A DNA stretch of 64,000 nucleotides from positions 186,001-250,000 of the forward strand of contig NZ_ATTM01000005.1 of NCBI RefSeq assembly GCF_000419685.1, written 5' to 3'. A program made the position numbers and the translations under genes. Under the pieces are notes generated by a model that saw only the letters and a list, made by a program, of their open reading frames with translations, did no database searches and was not told the origin of the DNA. Source of the stretch: Flavobacterium antarcticum DSM 19726 (GTDB taxonomy: Bacteria > Bacteroidota > Bacteroidia > Flavobacteriales > Flavobacteriaceae). Shown one piece after another: positions 46,662 through 55,158 of this stretch; the stretch's first letter is position 1; each line of letters starts with the position of its first letter.

Positions 46662-47159
46662 TTATTTATTTGTGTATCCTATTTTTTTTCGTTCGTTCTG
46701 TTCAATACTTTTTTTATCGGTATTCATCAAATAATTCAAAGCATTATATATTTCTGGGAAATGTTTTTCAACATCTGTGATTCGCTTTGAAACTTCTTCC
46801 AATGATAAAATTGAATTGCGAAGCAGTACAAAAGTCCGCATAATCGCAATATTTACTTCAATTGCTTTTGAAGATTTTAGTACAGAAGATAGCATTGCAA
46901 CGCCTTGTTCTGTAAATGCAAACGGCATATATCTAGTTCCTCCATAACTTGAGGACGCATTTTGCGTCCTCAAGTTATCAAACTCTTCTTTATTCAATTC
47001 AAACATAAAATCTTCAGGAAATCGTTCTATATTTCTTCGAACGGCTTCTTTTAAGCGTTTAGTTTCAATTTCATAAAGTAAAGCTAAATCGAAATCAAAC
47101 ATTACTTTTTGATTTCGTAATACGTGAATTTTATTGTCGATTGTTTCTAAATTTGGCAT
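46662..47159 (-). CDS. ORF6N domain DNA-binding protein
   Basis: The 165-residue protein has an N-terminal ORF6N domain, related to KilA-N and phage antirepressors: [20 protein letters not shown] (residues 11-30), [13 protein letters not shown] (43-55), [16 protein letters not shown] (62-77) and [15 protein letters not shown] (79-93). A helical C-terminal tail follows. Such proteins are probably DNA-binding. Most are uncharacterised. The codons for residues 61-72 form a perfect 16-bp inverted repeat with a three-base loop (see separate entry), and a related palindrome lies 38 bases upstream of the start. It is packed four bases before the phosphohexomutase gene. Confidence 0.85.
   Translation of the reverse strand: MPNLETIDNKIHVLRNQKVMFDFDLALLYEIETKRLKEAVRRNIERFPEDFMFELNKEEFDNLRTQNASSSYGGTRYMPFAFTEQGVAMLSSVLKSSKAIEVNIAIMRTFVLLRNSILSLEEVSKRITDVEKHFPEIYNALNYLMNTDKKSIEQNERKKIGYTNK
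46944..46978. repeat. Perfect palindrome inside the ORF6N gene
   Basis: Arms ATAACTTGAGGACGCA (46944-46959) and TGCGTCCTCAAGTTAT (46963-46978), loop TTT. On the coding strand it encodes [12 protein letters not shown], the most characteristic part of the ORF6N domain. Confidence 0.95.
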
Positions 47160-47196
47160 GGCGTATATTTTTGAAGGTTATTAATTTATTTCTTTA

Positions 47197-47227
47197 AACT
47201 TGAGGTCACAAATTGTGACCTCAAGTT
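47197..47227. repeat. Perfect palindrome upstream of the ORF6N gene
   Basis: Arms AACTTGAGGTCACAA and TTGTGACCTCAAGTT with a one-base loop. It is non-coding here, but translated in frame on either strand it reads NLRSQ-[FI]-VTSS, the standard ORF6N motif. It resembles the intragenic palindrome (arm AACTTGAGGACGCA), and both arms carry matching differences. It could be an operator or a copy of the coding motif. Confidence 0.9.
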
Positions 47228-47282
47228 GTGAAATTATATTTTTGATGGTATCACGAATTATCACACCAACTATTTTAATCCT

Positions 47283-48233
47283 TTAAATCACCTCCGAAAT
47301 CTTATACCGCTCTTCGTTATTCTTGGTTCTCAAAATAATTTCACCTAAAAAGCCTGCCAAAAACAATTGGGTTCCGATCATCATAGCGGTTAAGGCAATG
47401 TAAAACAAAGGATTATCGGTCACCAAAATCGTTGGATATCCTGAATTTAATTTTACTAATTTAATTATTATAATTGAAAGTGTTGCTAAAAATCCGATAA
47501 CAAACATTATTGAACCTAAAAGTCCAAATAAATGCATTGGTCGTTTTCCGAAACGGGATAAAAACCAGATTGTAATCAGATCTAAAAATCCGTTTACAAA
47601 GCGGTCCATTCCAAATTTAGTCACGCCGTATTTTCGAGCTTGATGTAAAACTACTTTTTCACCGATTTTTCCAAAACCTGCATTTTTCGCTAAAACAGGA
47701 ATGTAACGGTGCATTTCACCTGAAACCTCAATGTTTTTGACGACAATATTTTTATACGCTTTCAAACCGCAATTAAAATCATTCAATTCAACACCTGACG
47801 TTTTTCTCGCGGCCCAATTGAATAATTTTGAAGGTAAATTTTTTGAAACCACAGAATCGTAGCGTTTCTTTTTCCAACCTGAAACTAAATCATAATTTTG
47901 ATTGATAATCATGTCGTATAATTCGGGAATTTCTTCAGGACTGTCTTGTAAATCGGCATCCATAGTAATAATTACATCGCCTTGTGCTTTTGCAAAACCT
48001 GCATGTAAGGCTTGTGATTTTCCGAAATTTTTAAGAAAACGAATGCCTTTTACATTTGAATTTTCAACGGATAAACCTTCAATAATTGACCAAGATTTAT
48101 CAGTACTTCCATCGTCAATAAACAGGATTTCATAACTGTATTGATTGGCAGTCATCACTTTTACAATCCAGTTGTGGAGTTCTAGCAATGATTCGTCTTC
48201 ATTCAGAAGCGGTATAACAATCGATAAATTCAT
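47283..48233 (-). CDS. Glycosyltransferase family 2 (DPM/GtrB-like)
   Basis: The 316-residue protein is an undecaprenyl-phosphate sugar transferase-like GT2. It has IVIPLLNEDESLLELH, the donor-binding DDGSTDKSW, the Mg-binding DADLQDSPEEIP, and two C-terminal transmembrane helices (about 233-260 and 275-300). This layout fits enzymes that charge polyprenyl phosphate with a sugar for use outside the membrane. It is followed on the same strand by the ORF6N gene and preceded two bases upstream by the DUF4199 gene. Confidence 0.9.
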   Translation of the reverse strand: MNLSIVIPLLNEDESLLELHNWIVKVMTANQYSYEILFIDDGSTDKSWSIIEGLSVENSNVKGIRFLKNFGKSQALHAGFAKAQGDVIITMDADLQDSPEEIPELYDMIINQNYDLVSGWKKKRYDSVVSKNLPSKLFNWAARKTSGVELNDFNCGLKAYKNIVVKNIEVSGEMHRYIPVLAKNAGFGKIGEKVVLHQARKYGVTKFGMDRFVNGFLDLITIWFLSRFGKRPMHLFGLLGSIMFVIGFLATLSIIIIKLVKLNSGYPTILVTDNPLFYIALTAMMIGTQLFLAGFLGEIILRTKNNEERYKISEVI

Positions 48234-48235
48234 AA

Positions 48236-48778
48236 TTAAAGAGTTCGCTTGTTTCTAAATATTAAGGCAACAACAAATCCAATCAAACAATCGCGAAGTA
48301 AATATTTTACAGCAGCGGTAACCACTTCAGAAAAAGTAAATGGATTGAAACTTTCAAACATTGGCATCGCTTCATCAATTGTTTCTTGAGGAGCATTTCC
48401 AACATGCATTAATTTGACATTCAAATCAATCATCAATTGTCGGATAATTTCTTTTGTTTCGGGTGAAAGAATTACTAAATACAATAGCAATAGGTATACT
48501 GTATTCATCACGTTGCCAATTAAAATAGTATAAAAATAGCCTGAAAAAGCTTCTTTAAAAGTGATTAAACCACCTAATTTCGCTTTGGTTTGTAGGATAG
48601 ATAAGATTCCAAAACCAATCATAACAAACACCGTGAAAAAGCCGAGCCAGACGTTTGTAAGTAATTCTAAATTATAAAAGTGTAGATAAGAAGTGAATAG
48701 AATCAAAAGGCATCCTAGAAGTACGCCATTTCGCATTCCAATTTTTTTAATCGGGTCTGTCATTAGTATTTGGTTCAA
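48236..48778 (-). CDS. DUF4199 family membrane protein
   Basis: The 180-residue protein has four hydrophobic segments (about residues 15-30, 40-60, 80-105 and 155-175) and the family phrase GGLITFKEAFSGYFYTILIG near residue 70. DUF4199 proteins are common in Bacteroidetes and uncharacterised. It often lies just before a GT2 of this type, as here with a two-base gap, so a partnership with the transferase is likely. Confidence 0.85.
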   Translation of the reverse strand: MNQILMTDPIKKIGMRNGVLLGCLLILFTSYLHFYNLELLTNVWLGFFTVFVMIGFGILSILQTKAKLGGLITFKEAFSGYFYTILIGNVMNTVYLLLLYLVILSPETKEIIRQLMIDLNVKLMHVGNAPQETIDEAMPMFESFNPFTFSEVVTAAVKYLLRDCLIGFVVALIFRNKRTL

Positions 48779-48787
48779 AATAAGCTA

Positions 48788-48795
48788 CAAATATA
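48788..48795 (-). promoter_or_regulatory. Possible -7 box before the DUF4199 gene
   Basis: Forward CAAATATA is TATATTTG on the reverse strand, 9 bases before the ATG at 48778. No TTG at -33. Confidence 0.3.
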
Positions 48796-48861
48796 GCAAA
48801 TCCGCTTTTACTATCTTTAAAAATCATTTTCTAAATAGATTAAAAAAAGCGCATTAAACAT

Positions 48862-48890
48862 TTGTATATTAAAAAATAAGTGTATTTTTG
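48862..48890 (+). promoter_or_regulatory. Promoter of rpmE
   Basis: TTG at 48862-48864 and TATTTTTG at 48883-48890 are 18 bases apart, close to the phylum consensus. A 115-base leader follows before the ATG, long enough for regulation of this ribosomal protein gene, but no defined fold was found. Confidence 0.8.
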
Positions 48891-49005
48891 CACTCTGAAA
48901 TTAAAAACAGAATAAACAAAAAGTCATAAGGCGTTTATACCTTTTTCTGTCAGATGAAAAAGCTTCAGAACGAATTATTTCAACAAACGAATAAAAACAT
49001 TTACC

Positions 49006-49257
49006 ATGAAAAAAGGAATTCACCCAGAGAATTACAGATTAGTTGCTTTTAAAGACATGTCAAACGACGAAGTTTTTATCACTAAATCTACAGCAGAAAC
49101 AAGAGAAACAATCGAGCACGAAGGTGTTGAATACCCAGTTGTAAAATTGGAGATTTCTAGAACTTCTCACCCTTTTTACACAGGTAAATCTAAACTTATT
49201 GATACTGCAGGACGTATTGATAAATTTAAAACAAAATACGCTAAACACACTAAATAA
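49006..49257 (+). CDS. rpmE: 50S ribosomal protein L31, type B
   Basis: The 83-residue protein begins [20 protein letters not shown], has [20 protein letters not shown] and [20 protein letters not shown], the type B pattern (HPFYTG-x5-D-x-GR[IV]xKF). It has no zinc-binding cysteines, so it is the zinc-independent form. It is monocistronic, with its own promoter and terminator. Confidence 0.97.
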   Translation: MKKGIHPENYRLVAFKDMSNDEVFITKSTAETRETIEHEGVEYPVVKLEISRTSHPFYTGKSKLIDTAGRIDKFKTKYAKHTK

Positions 49258-49281
49258 CCTAGTTTGTGTTTCAAATTATAG

Positions 49282-49309
49282 AAAGCCTTCCGTTTGGGAG
49301 GCTTTTTTT
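49282..49309 (+). terminator. rpmE terminator
   Basis: AAGCCTTCC and GGGAGGCTT with a GTTT loop, one G-T pair, then a run of T. Confidence 0.9.
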
Positions 49310-49334
49310 ATGCTCAAAAATCATTTTTACTTTG

Positions 49335-49342
49335 TAACTTTG
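49335..49342 (+). promoter_or_regulatory. Possible -7 box before the GlmU-like gene
   Basis: TAACTTTG matches TAnnTTTG and lies 58 bases before the ATG. The -33 region has no TTG. The leader that follows contains the heptamer words CTTTAAA and CCTTAAA. Confidence 0.4.
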
Positions 49343-49400
49343 ATCTAATTTTAAAAGCAGCGAGAATGCCTTTAAACTTTTAAACCCTTAAACTTTTCAA

Positions 49401-50579
49401 ATGAACTATATACTTTTTGACGGAACCGTTCGTAATGCCTTGTTGCCGTTCACTTTTACCAGACCTGTTGCTGAAATTAGAATTGGAATTTTAACCATTC
49501 GCGAGAAATGGGAAAATTATTTGGGCTCCACAACAACTACAGTTACAGAAGAATATTTGCAGGATAAATTTCCAATGGTTGAAATGGAAGAGAACGTGAT
49601 GATTAACGCTTCTTTTTTGCCAAATGCCGTTTTGGTTGAAATGGTTTCGAATTTAGAAGTCAATCAGGCGATTTTCAAAGGCGATGAAGTAATTGCATTT
49701 TTCACACAAGAATCGCAAGAAGAAGTTGATTTTGATACTTACGAAATTATCGAATTCAGCGACGACGTTTTGACTGTTGAAAATACATGGGATATTTTTC
49801 AAAAAAACGACGCTGCGATTCGCGAAGATTTTGAATTACTGACAGAAGACAGAAGGTCACAACCCATTCCAAAAAGTGTGAATGTCATTTCACCAGAAAA
49901 TATTTTCATCGAAGAAGGAGCGAAGTTGGAATTTGTAACTTTAAATGCTTCAACGGGTCCAATATACATAGGTAAAGATTCTGAAATTATGGAAGGTTCT
50001 GTAATTCGTGGACCTTTTGCTTTATGCGAAGGTGCTCAAGTGAAGTTGGCTACCAAAGTGTATGGAGCAACTACGGTTGGACCACATTCTAGAATTGGAG
50101 GAGAAGTCAATAATTCGGTTTTATTCGCTTATTCAAATAAAGGACACGACGGATTTTTGGGGAATTCAGTTTTAGGGGAATGGTGTAATATTGGTGCCGA
50201 TTCTAATAATTCAAATCTGAAAAACAACTACGAAGAAGTAAAATTGTGGAGTTACGAAACCGAAGGTTTTGCTAAAACAGGTTCGCAGTTTTGTGGATTA
50301 ATGATGGGCGACCACAGTAAATGCGGAATTAACACTATGTTCAATACAGGAACTGTAGTTGGTGTAAGTGCGAATATTTTTGGAAGTGGTTTTCCTCGTA
50401 ATTTCGTTCCAAGTTTTTCTTGGGGTGGCGCTTCAGGTTTTTCAACATACATCACTAAAAAAGCATTTGAAACCGCAAGAATTGTAATGTCAAGAAGAAA
50501 TCTAGAGTTTGATGAAAAAGAGCAACAAATATTAGAACACGTTTTTGAAGAAACTAAAAAGTGGAGAAAAGATTCGTAA
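49401..50579 (+). CDS. GlmU-family putative sugar-1-phosphate nucleotidyltransferase
   Basis: The 392-residue protein starts MNYILFDGTVRNALLPFTFT, where the family phrase takes the place of the classical GGxGTR loop. The middle holds a beta sheet with DEVIAFF and the C-terminal half a left-handed beta-helix (GPIYIGKDSEIMEGSVIRGP and later turns) ending in a helical tail. Such two-domain proteins are common in Bacteroidetes and annotated as GlmU family, although the usual nucleotidyltransferase signature is absent. Activity is uncertain. Confidence 0.85.
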   Translation: MNYILFDGTVRNALLPFTFTRPVAEIRIGILTIREKWENYLGSTTTTVTEEYLQDKFPMVEMEENVMINASFLPNAVLVEMVSNLEVNQAIFKGDEVIAFFTQESQEEVDFDTYEIIEFSDDVLTVENTWDIFQKNDAAIREDFELLTEDRRSQPIPKSVNVISPENIFIEEGAKLEFVTLNASTGPIYIGKDSEIMEGSVIRGPFALCEGAQVKLATKVYGATTVGPHSRIGGEVNNSVLFAYSNKGHDGFLGNSVLGEWCNIGADSNNSNLKNNYEEVKLWSYETEGFAKTGSQFCGLMMGDHSKCGINTMFNTGTVVGVSANIFGSGFPRNFVPSFSWGGASGFSTYITKKAFETARIVMSRRNLEFDEKEQQILEHVFEETKKWRKDS

Positions 50580-50583
50580 ACAT

Positions 50584-50617
50584 AAAAAAAGCCTTAATGA
50601 TAAATTAAGGCTTTTCT
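50584..50617. terminator. Bidirectional terminator
   Basis: AAAAGCCTTAAT and ATTAAGGCTTTT around GATAA, with an A run on the left and T on the right. It lies between the convergent GlmU-like and PepSY-like genes and can serve both. Confidence 0.85.
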
Positions 50618-50624
50618 TTGCTTT

Positions 50625-51059
50625 TTAATCAGGCATTATTCTGTAAAAATTACCTTCTGTATCAAATTGTAAATTTATCTCGTCGTTAATTTTTACAAAA
50701 TTGAAACGATTTCCTTTTTTAATTTCAGTGATTTTTGCATTGGGATATGTTTTCTGAATGTAAGCACCAACACTTGGTTGTAACATTGTAGTGGCAAGCG
50801 TAGTAGTTTTTGATTCAATTTCTCTCCATCGGCCGCGGTTGTTAAATTCCACTTCAGCACCATTCGCAAGTTTTACTTCATATTTAAACGTAGTACCTTC
50901 TGCTTCTTTGTACATTTCTTGTATTTGAATTCCTTTAAAATTTGCTTCGAGAAAAGTTGTCGCTTCAGGTGGTAATTTCGTTACCTTTTGTTTTTGTTGA
51001 GCACTTGCAAAAAATGAACTTGCTATTAAAATTAACGTAAATATCTTTTTTGTATTCAT
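50625..51059 (-). CDS. PepSY-like domain secreted protein
   Basis: The 144-residue protein has a signal peptide (to about residue 20, ASSFFASAQQ) and two short beta-alpha units of the PepSY-like family (KVTKLPPEATTFLEANFKGI and VGAYIQKTYPNAKITEI), each ending in a strand such as FEVKLANGAEVEF. Proteins of this group are periplasmic and of unknown function. The surrounding genes are on different transcripts. Confidence 0.78.
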   Translation of the reverse strand: MNTKKIFTLILIASSFFASAQQKQKVTKLPPEATTFLEANFKGIQIQEMYKEAEGTTFKYEVKLANGAEVEFNNRGRWREIESKTTTLATTMLQPSVGAYIQKTYPNAKITEIKKGNRFNFVKINDEINLQFDTEGNFYRIMPD

Positions 51060-51136
51060 GGTTTTGGGGCTGTTTTAATTTAAACATAGCAATTTACTAA
51101 AAAAATACTTTCGTTAAGTCTCTTTCAGTTAAAAAT

Positions 51137-52747
51137 TTACTTTTTTGCTTTTTTAACGCGTTTTAAATCCAACATATTCAATCCGTTGATACCTAGATTC
51201 TGAACTTCTTTCCGACTGAAACGAGCCACTTTGTCGTAAAATAAAGGAATTACAGGTGCTTCTTCCATTATCAGTTTGTCCATTTCACGGTACAATTTAT
51301 AACGTTTTTCTACATCCGTTTCTCTGAAAGCATCTTCATACAATTTATCAAACTTTTCATTTTTGAAATGCGTATAATTTGGGCCATTGGGTGCGAAATT
51401 TTTACTGTAAAATAAAGACAAATAATTTTCAGCATCGGGATAATCGGCAATCCAACTCGCTCTAAAAAATGACACTTTACCCGTAGAAATCGCTTGACGC
51501 AAAGTCGATGGTGGATTGATATCTACCGAAACATCTAAACCAATTTTCTGCCATTCGCGTTGCAAGAATTCAGCAATGTCAATATAGGAAGCATTCGTGC
51601 TTAAAAATATTTTTGGGTTTTTATCACCTGTTTCTTGTTTGTACTTTGTTATTAACGAAATTGCTTTTTCAGGATTATAATCATATCCTTCAAAAGCTTC
51701 AAAACTTGGTAAGCCATCTGGAATCATTCCGCTTGTGGCAGGTGTTCCCATTCCATTTCGTAAATAAAGAATTAGTTTTTTCCGGTCAAAACCATAATTC
51801 ATCGCTTGACGAATACTTTTATTTTTTATTGCTTCACTAGTTCCATCGAGGCGAAAACCTAAATATTCGGTATTCAGATAAGGTCCAGTAATTAAATTAA
51901 TGTCATTTTTATATTTGTCTTGCAAAGTACCTCGTTGAGTCAGAATTTCGTCTTTATAGGAAGGGTCTAATCCTGAAATAAAATCCAATTTCCCTTGAAT
52001 AAATTGCAGAAATCCACTTCGTTTGTCAGGCAGAAAAGTAATTGCAACGGCTTCTAAATAAGGTAACTTTTCTCCATTAATATCTTTTTCAAAATATAAA
52101 GGATTTTTTCGCAAAACTAATTTTACGTTTTCTTCCCAAAGTTTAAATTGAAAAGGTCCAGTTCCAATTGGGTTTGAACGAAAGTCAATTTCAGGATTTT
52201 CAACCACTTCTTTTGGAACTACCGAAGCATATTTCATTGAAAGCAAACCTAAAAATCCGGGAAATGATTTGTGTAATTTTATTTCAAAAACACTGTCATT
52301 AATAGTTTTGAAAGAAGCAACATTTTGCATAATCCATCGTCCAGGCGAAGCGACTTTCTCATCTAAAATTCGGTTGAATGAATAATTGAAATCTTCAGAC
52401 TTTACAGTTCGCGTGCTGTCTTTTCCAAAAGAATTGTTTTTATGAAAATAAACGTCGTTTCTTAAAGTGAATTGATAAGTTGTTCCTTCGTCAGAAATAG
52501 TCCACGATTTTGCAATATCAGGTTGCACATTTAATTTATCATCCAACTGAACTAACCCATTAAATAAGTGGTTACAAGCCCAAATATTAGTTTGCACTTT
52601 TGAAAAAGCGGGGTCTAACGAGGTGATATTGGCGTCTTCATTGTATCTGAAAACCAAATTATCTCGGTCAGACTCGGCTTCTTTTTTGCAAGAAAACAGT
52701 GTTAATGTAAGGCAAAATAGTGATATATAGTAGCTTAATGATTTCAT
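51137..52747 (-). CDS. Oligopeptide-type ABC substrate-binding lipoprotein (SBP family 5)
   Basis: The 536-residue protein has a lipoprotein signal ending LTLFSCKK (Cys20) and the family-5 pattern, FTLRNDVYFHKNNSF, RIRDKVASPGRWIMQ-like text, MNYGFDRKKLILYLRNG and DYPDAENYLSLFYSKNF, with a C-terminal EAPVIPLFYDKVA. It would bind peptides at the outer face of the cytoplasmic membrane for an Opp/Dpp-type importer. No permease or ATPase gene is nearby, so its partners must be elsewhere. Confidence 0.92.
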   Translation of the reverse strand: MKSLSYYISLFCLTLTLFSCKKEAESDRDNLVFRYNEDANITSLDPAFSKVQTNIWACNHLFNGLVQLDDKLNVQPDIAKSWTISDEGTTYQFTLRNDVYFHKNNSFGKDSTRTVKSEDFNYSFNRILDEKVASPGRWIMQNVASFKTINDSVFEIKLHKSFPGFLGLLSMKYASVVPKEVVENPEIDFRSNPIGTGPFQFKLWEENVKLVLRKNPLYFEKDINGEKLPYLEAVAITFLPDKRSGFLQFIQGKLDFISGLDPSYKDEILTQRGTLQDKYKNDINLITGPYLNTEYLGFRLDGTSEAIKNKSIRQAMNYGFDRKKLILYLRNGMGTPATSGMIPDGLPSFEAFEGYDYNPEKAISLITKYKQETGDKNPKIFLSTNASYIDIAEFLQREWQKIGLDVSVDINPPSTLRQAISTGKVSFFRASWIADYPDAENYLSLFYSKNFAPNGPNYTHFKNEKFDKLYEDAFRETDVEKRYKLYREMDKLIMEEAPVIPLFYDKVARFSRKEVQNLGINGLNMLDLKRVKKAKK

Positions 52748-52765
52748 TTTAAAAAATATTGTATG

Positions 52766-52773
52766 TAAATTTG
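52766..52773 (+). promoter_or_regulatory. Possible -7 box of mtaB
   Basis: TAAATTTG fits TAnnTTTG, 61 bases before the ATG. The -33 part is unclear. The short gap of 87 bases also has to hold the promoter of the divergent lipoprotein gene. Confidence 0.35.
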
Positions 52774-52834
52774 CAGGCTATTTACAAAATGTAAATATAG
52801 CTAAAATACCTATTTCCCAATTGGGCTCCAGATA

Positions 52835-54166
52835 ATGACATTGACTAAAAAAAAAGTAGCGTTTTATACGCTTGGTTGTAAACTTAATTTCTCCGAAACT
52901 TCCACCATCGCTCGTAACTTTCAAGACGAAGGATTTGACCGCGTGGATTTTGAAGAAGTAGCTGATATCTATGTGATTAACACGTGTTCAGTTACTGAAA
53001 ATGCAGATAAACAATTTAAGCAAGTTGTTAAAAAAGCAATGAAGTTGAACGACAAAGCTTTTGTTGCCGCAATTGGTTGTTATGCTCAATTAAAGCCCGA
53101 AGAATTGGCGGATGTAAATGGTGTAGATTTAGTTTTAGGAGCGACTGAAAAATTCAAAATCACTGATTATATCAATGATTTATCCAAAAATGATATGGGT
53201 GAAATTCATTCCTGTGAAATTTCAGAAGCTGATTTTTATGTAGGAAGTTATTCCATTGGCGACCGAACACGTGCTTTTTTAAAAGTGCAGGATGGTTGCG
53301 ATTATAAATGTACGTATTGTACGATTCCTTTGGCACGTGGAATATCTAGAAGCGATACTTTAGAAAATGTATTGCAAAATGCCAAAGATATTTCTGCTCA
53401 AGATATTAAAGAAATTGTTTTAACCGGTGTAAATATTGGTGATTACGGAAAGGGTGAATTTGGAAACAAAAAACACGAAAATACTTTTTATGAATTGGTT
53501 CAAAAATTAGACGAAGTAGAAGGAATTGAGCGTTTGCGTATTTCATCCATCGAACCTAATTTATTAAAAAACGAAACAATCGAATTCGTATCTAAAAGCC
53601 GAACTTTTGTTCCGCATTTTCATATTCCATTGCAATCGGGAAGTAATGACATTTTGAAATTAATGAAACGTCGTTATTTGCGCGAAGTTTATACCGAACG
53701 TGTGAATAAAATCCGCGAAGTAATGCCACACGCTTGTATTGGTGTCGACGTAATTGTTGGTTTTCCTGGCGAAACTGACGAACATTTCTTGGAAACGTAT
53801 CATTTTTTGAATGATATGGATATTTCATATCTGCACGTTTTTACCTATTCTGAACGTGAAAATACAGAAGCGGCAGAAATGGAAGGTGTTGTTCCAGCGA
53901 ATGTGCGTTCGAAAAGAAGTAAAATGCTTCGAGGTTTGTCTGTGAAAAAACGTCGTGCATTTTACGAAAGTCAAATTGGAAGTAATCGAACTGTTTTGTT
54001 TGAAAGCGAAAACAAAGAAGGCTACATTCACGGTTTTACCGAAAATTACGTAAAAGTAAAAACGCCGTGGAATCCAGAATTAGTAAATACTTTACACGAA
54101 ATTACATTGACAAAAATCGATGAAGACGGAAGTGTGAGATTGGAGTTTGTCGAGGCTTTAGTTTAA
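52835..54166 (+). CDS. mtaB: tRNA (t6A37) methylthiotransferase MtaB
   Basis: Radical-SAM enzyme of 443 residues that adds a methylthio group to t6A37 of tRNAs reading ANN codons. It has the N-terminal UPF0004 domain with cysteines in TLGCKLN, NTCSVTENAD and GCYAQ (second cluster), the radical-SAM motif CDYKCTYCTIP, and a C-terminal TRAM domain. CKLNFSETS and TGVNIGDYG point to MtaB rather than MiaB. It is monocistronic. Confidence 0.94.
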   Translation: MTLTKKKVAFYTLGCKLNFSETSTIARNFQDEGFDRVDFEEVADIYVINTCSVTENADKQFKQVVKKAMKLNDKAFVAAIGCYAQLKPEELADVNGVDLVLGATEKFKITDYINDLSKNDMGEIHSCEISEADFYVGSYSIGDRTRAFLKVQDGCDYKCTYCTIPLARGISRSDTLENVLQNAKDISAQDIKEIVLTGVNIGDYGKGEFGNKKHENTFYELVQKLDEVEGIERLRISSIEPNLLKNETIEFVSKSRTFVPHFHIPLQSGSNDILKLMKRRYLREVYTERVNKIREVMPHACIGVDVIVGFPGETDEHFLETYHFLNDMDISYLHVFTYSERENTEAAEMEGVVPANVRSKRSKMLRGLSVKKRRAFYESQIGSNRTVLFESENKEGYIHGFTENYVKVKTPWNPELVNTLHEITLTKIDEDGSVRLEFVEALV

Positions 54167-54175
54167 TTTAAAATA

Positions 54176-54255
54176 ATTTTAGCCACGAATTGCGCCAATT
54201 AGCACGAATGAATTATAAATATTAGTGAAGATTTGTGAAATTCGTGGCTAAAAAA
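54176..54255. repeat. TTAGCCACGAATT inverted repeat
   Basis: TTTTAGCCACGAATT and AATTCGTGGCTAAAA flank a 47-base centre containing GCACGAATG. This looks like an intergenic repeat that recurs in flavobacteria, and here it can act as a terminator for mtaB. Confidence 0.8.
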
Positions 54256-54269
54256 AAACACTTCAATTT

Positions 54270-54611
54270 CTAATATTTATAATGAAATTTAATCGTCGTC
54301 ATTCTATAAACGGAAGGACTGTATTGCTCGATAAATTCGAATTTATTTCTTCCTTTTTTTTCGAAAGAAATAATGTTTTTAGCGCTAACTTCAACATACA
54401 TTGAAGAACCTTCCATCATAAAACGTTCGCCCTTTTTGCGATAAGCTGCTCGAATTAAATCAAATTCAGATAAACTCCAAGTGATGTTGTGCGAATCAAA
54501 ATCTTCTAGATTGGTGTATAATCCCGATGTTATTTCAGTTTTAGAACCGTAATATTTTTCGATTTCTTCAAAAAAAGCAAGTACGTTTGAGTTGAGTTCT
54601 TCGGATGTCAT
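54270..54611 (-). CDS. Hypothetical protein
   Basis: The 113-residue protein starts MTSEELNSNVLAFFEEIEKY (54611). An upstream in-frame start at 54659 would add 16 hydrophobic residues translated from the terminator of the next gene and is rejected. Later parts alternate strands and helices (FMMEGSSMYVEVSAKNIISF). No family was recognised. It lies 70 bases downstream of the GNAT-like gene. Confidence 0.6.
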   Translation of the reverse strand: MTSEELNSNVLAFFEEIEKYYGSKTEITSGLYTNLEDFDSHNITWSLSEFDLIRAAYRKKGERFMMEGSSMYVEVSAKNIISFEKKGRNKFEFIEQYSPSVYRMTTIKFHYKY

Positions 54612-54635
54612 TTCGTAAAAATAAAAAATTTTTAA

Positions 54636-54666
54636 AAATAAAAAAACCACTTCTGACAAGTGGTTT
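54636..54666 (-). terminator. Terminator of the GNAT-like gene
   Basis: AAACCACTT and AAGTGGTTT with CTGAC between, followed in reverse-strand direction by a T-rich run (forward A run at 54636-54646). Confidence 0.85.
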
Positions 54667-54681
54667 CAATTTTATGAGTTT

Positions 54682-54966
54682 TTATATGCGAATTCCAGGT
54701 GGTAAAAGCTCTCTATAAACTCTGTTTTTACGGAAGAAAGAGGCGATTTTTGGTAAAATTGGAACTACTTTCCAATTGTTATCAATAGCAATTTGCATGA
54801 TTTCTTTCAAAAATTCGGATATGAATTCTTCGTTTTCAAAATCATCAGGTGTGTTTATCCGTGTTAAGAAAATCTTTTTTTCCTGAAAGGAATATTCTAA
54901 AGTAATTAATTGTTCATCGACATAAGTTTCAAATTGTCTCGAAAAAGTATTGTCTTTAATTTCCAT
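54682..54966 (-). CDS. GNAT-like small N-acetyltransferase (YjdJ type)
   Basis: The 94-residue protein has the reduced acetyltransferase fold of the YjdJ-like GNAT family: strands FETYVDEQLITLEYSFQEKK, a helix SEFLKEIMQIAIDNNWKVVP and IASFFRKNRVYRELLPPGI. The canonical acetyl-CoA loop is replaced by the family's short form. Substrate unknown. It has its own terminator. Confidence 0.75.
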   Translation of the reverse strand: MEIKDNTFSRQFETYVDEQLITLEYSFQEKKIFLTRINTPDDFENEEFISEFLKEIMQIAIDNNWKVVPILPKIASFFRKNRVYRELLPPGIRI

Positions 54967-55158
54967 AATTGTCTGTATTATAGTATTTCAAGTAACTAAT
55001 GCATGATTAATTGTAGCAAACTAACTAAAATCAGCTTTTCACAAATTAGTGATAAAGTGCTATCGAGAATAGTGCAACTTCAATAAATCGTGTAATTTTA
55101 TACAAAAATCGTCATTTTATATGACTTTTGCTGTTAGTGCAGCGTTAAAACATTTGAG

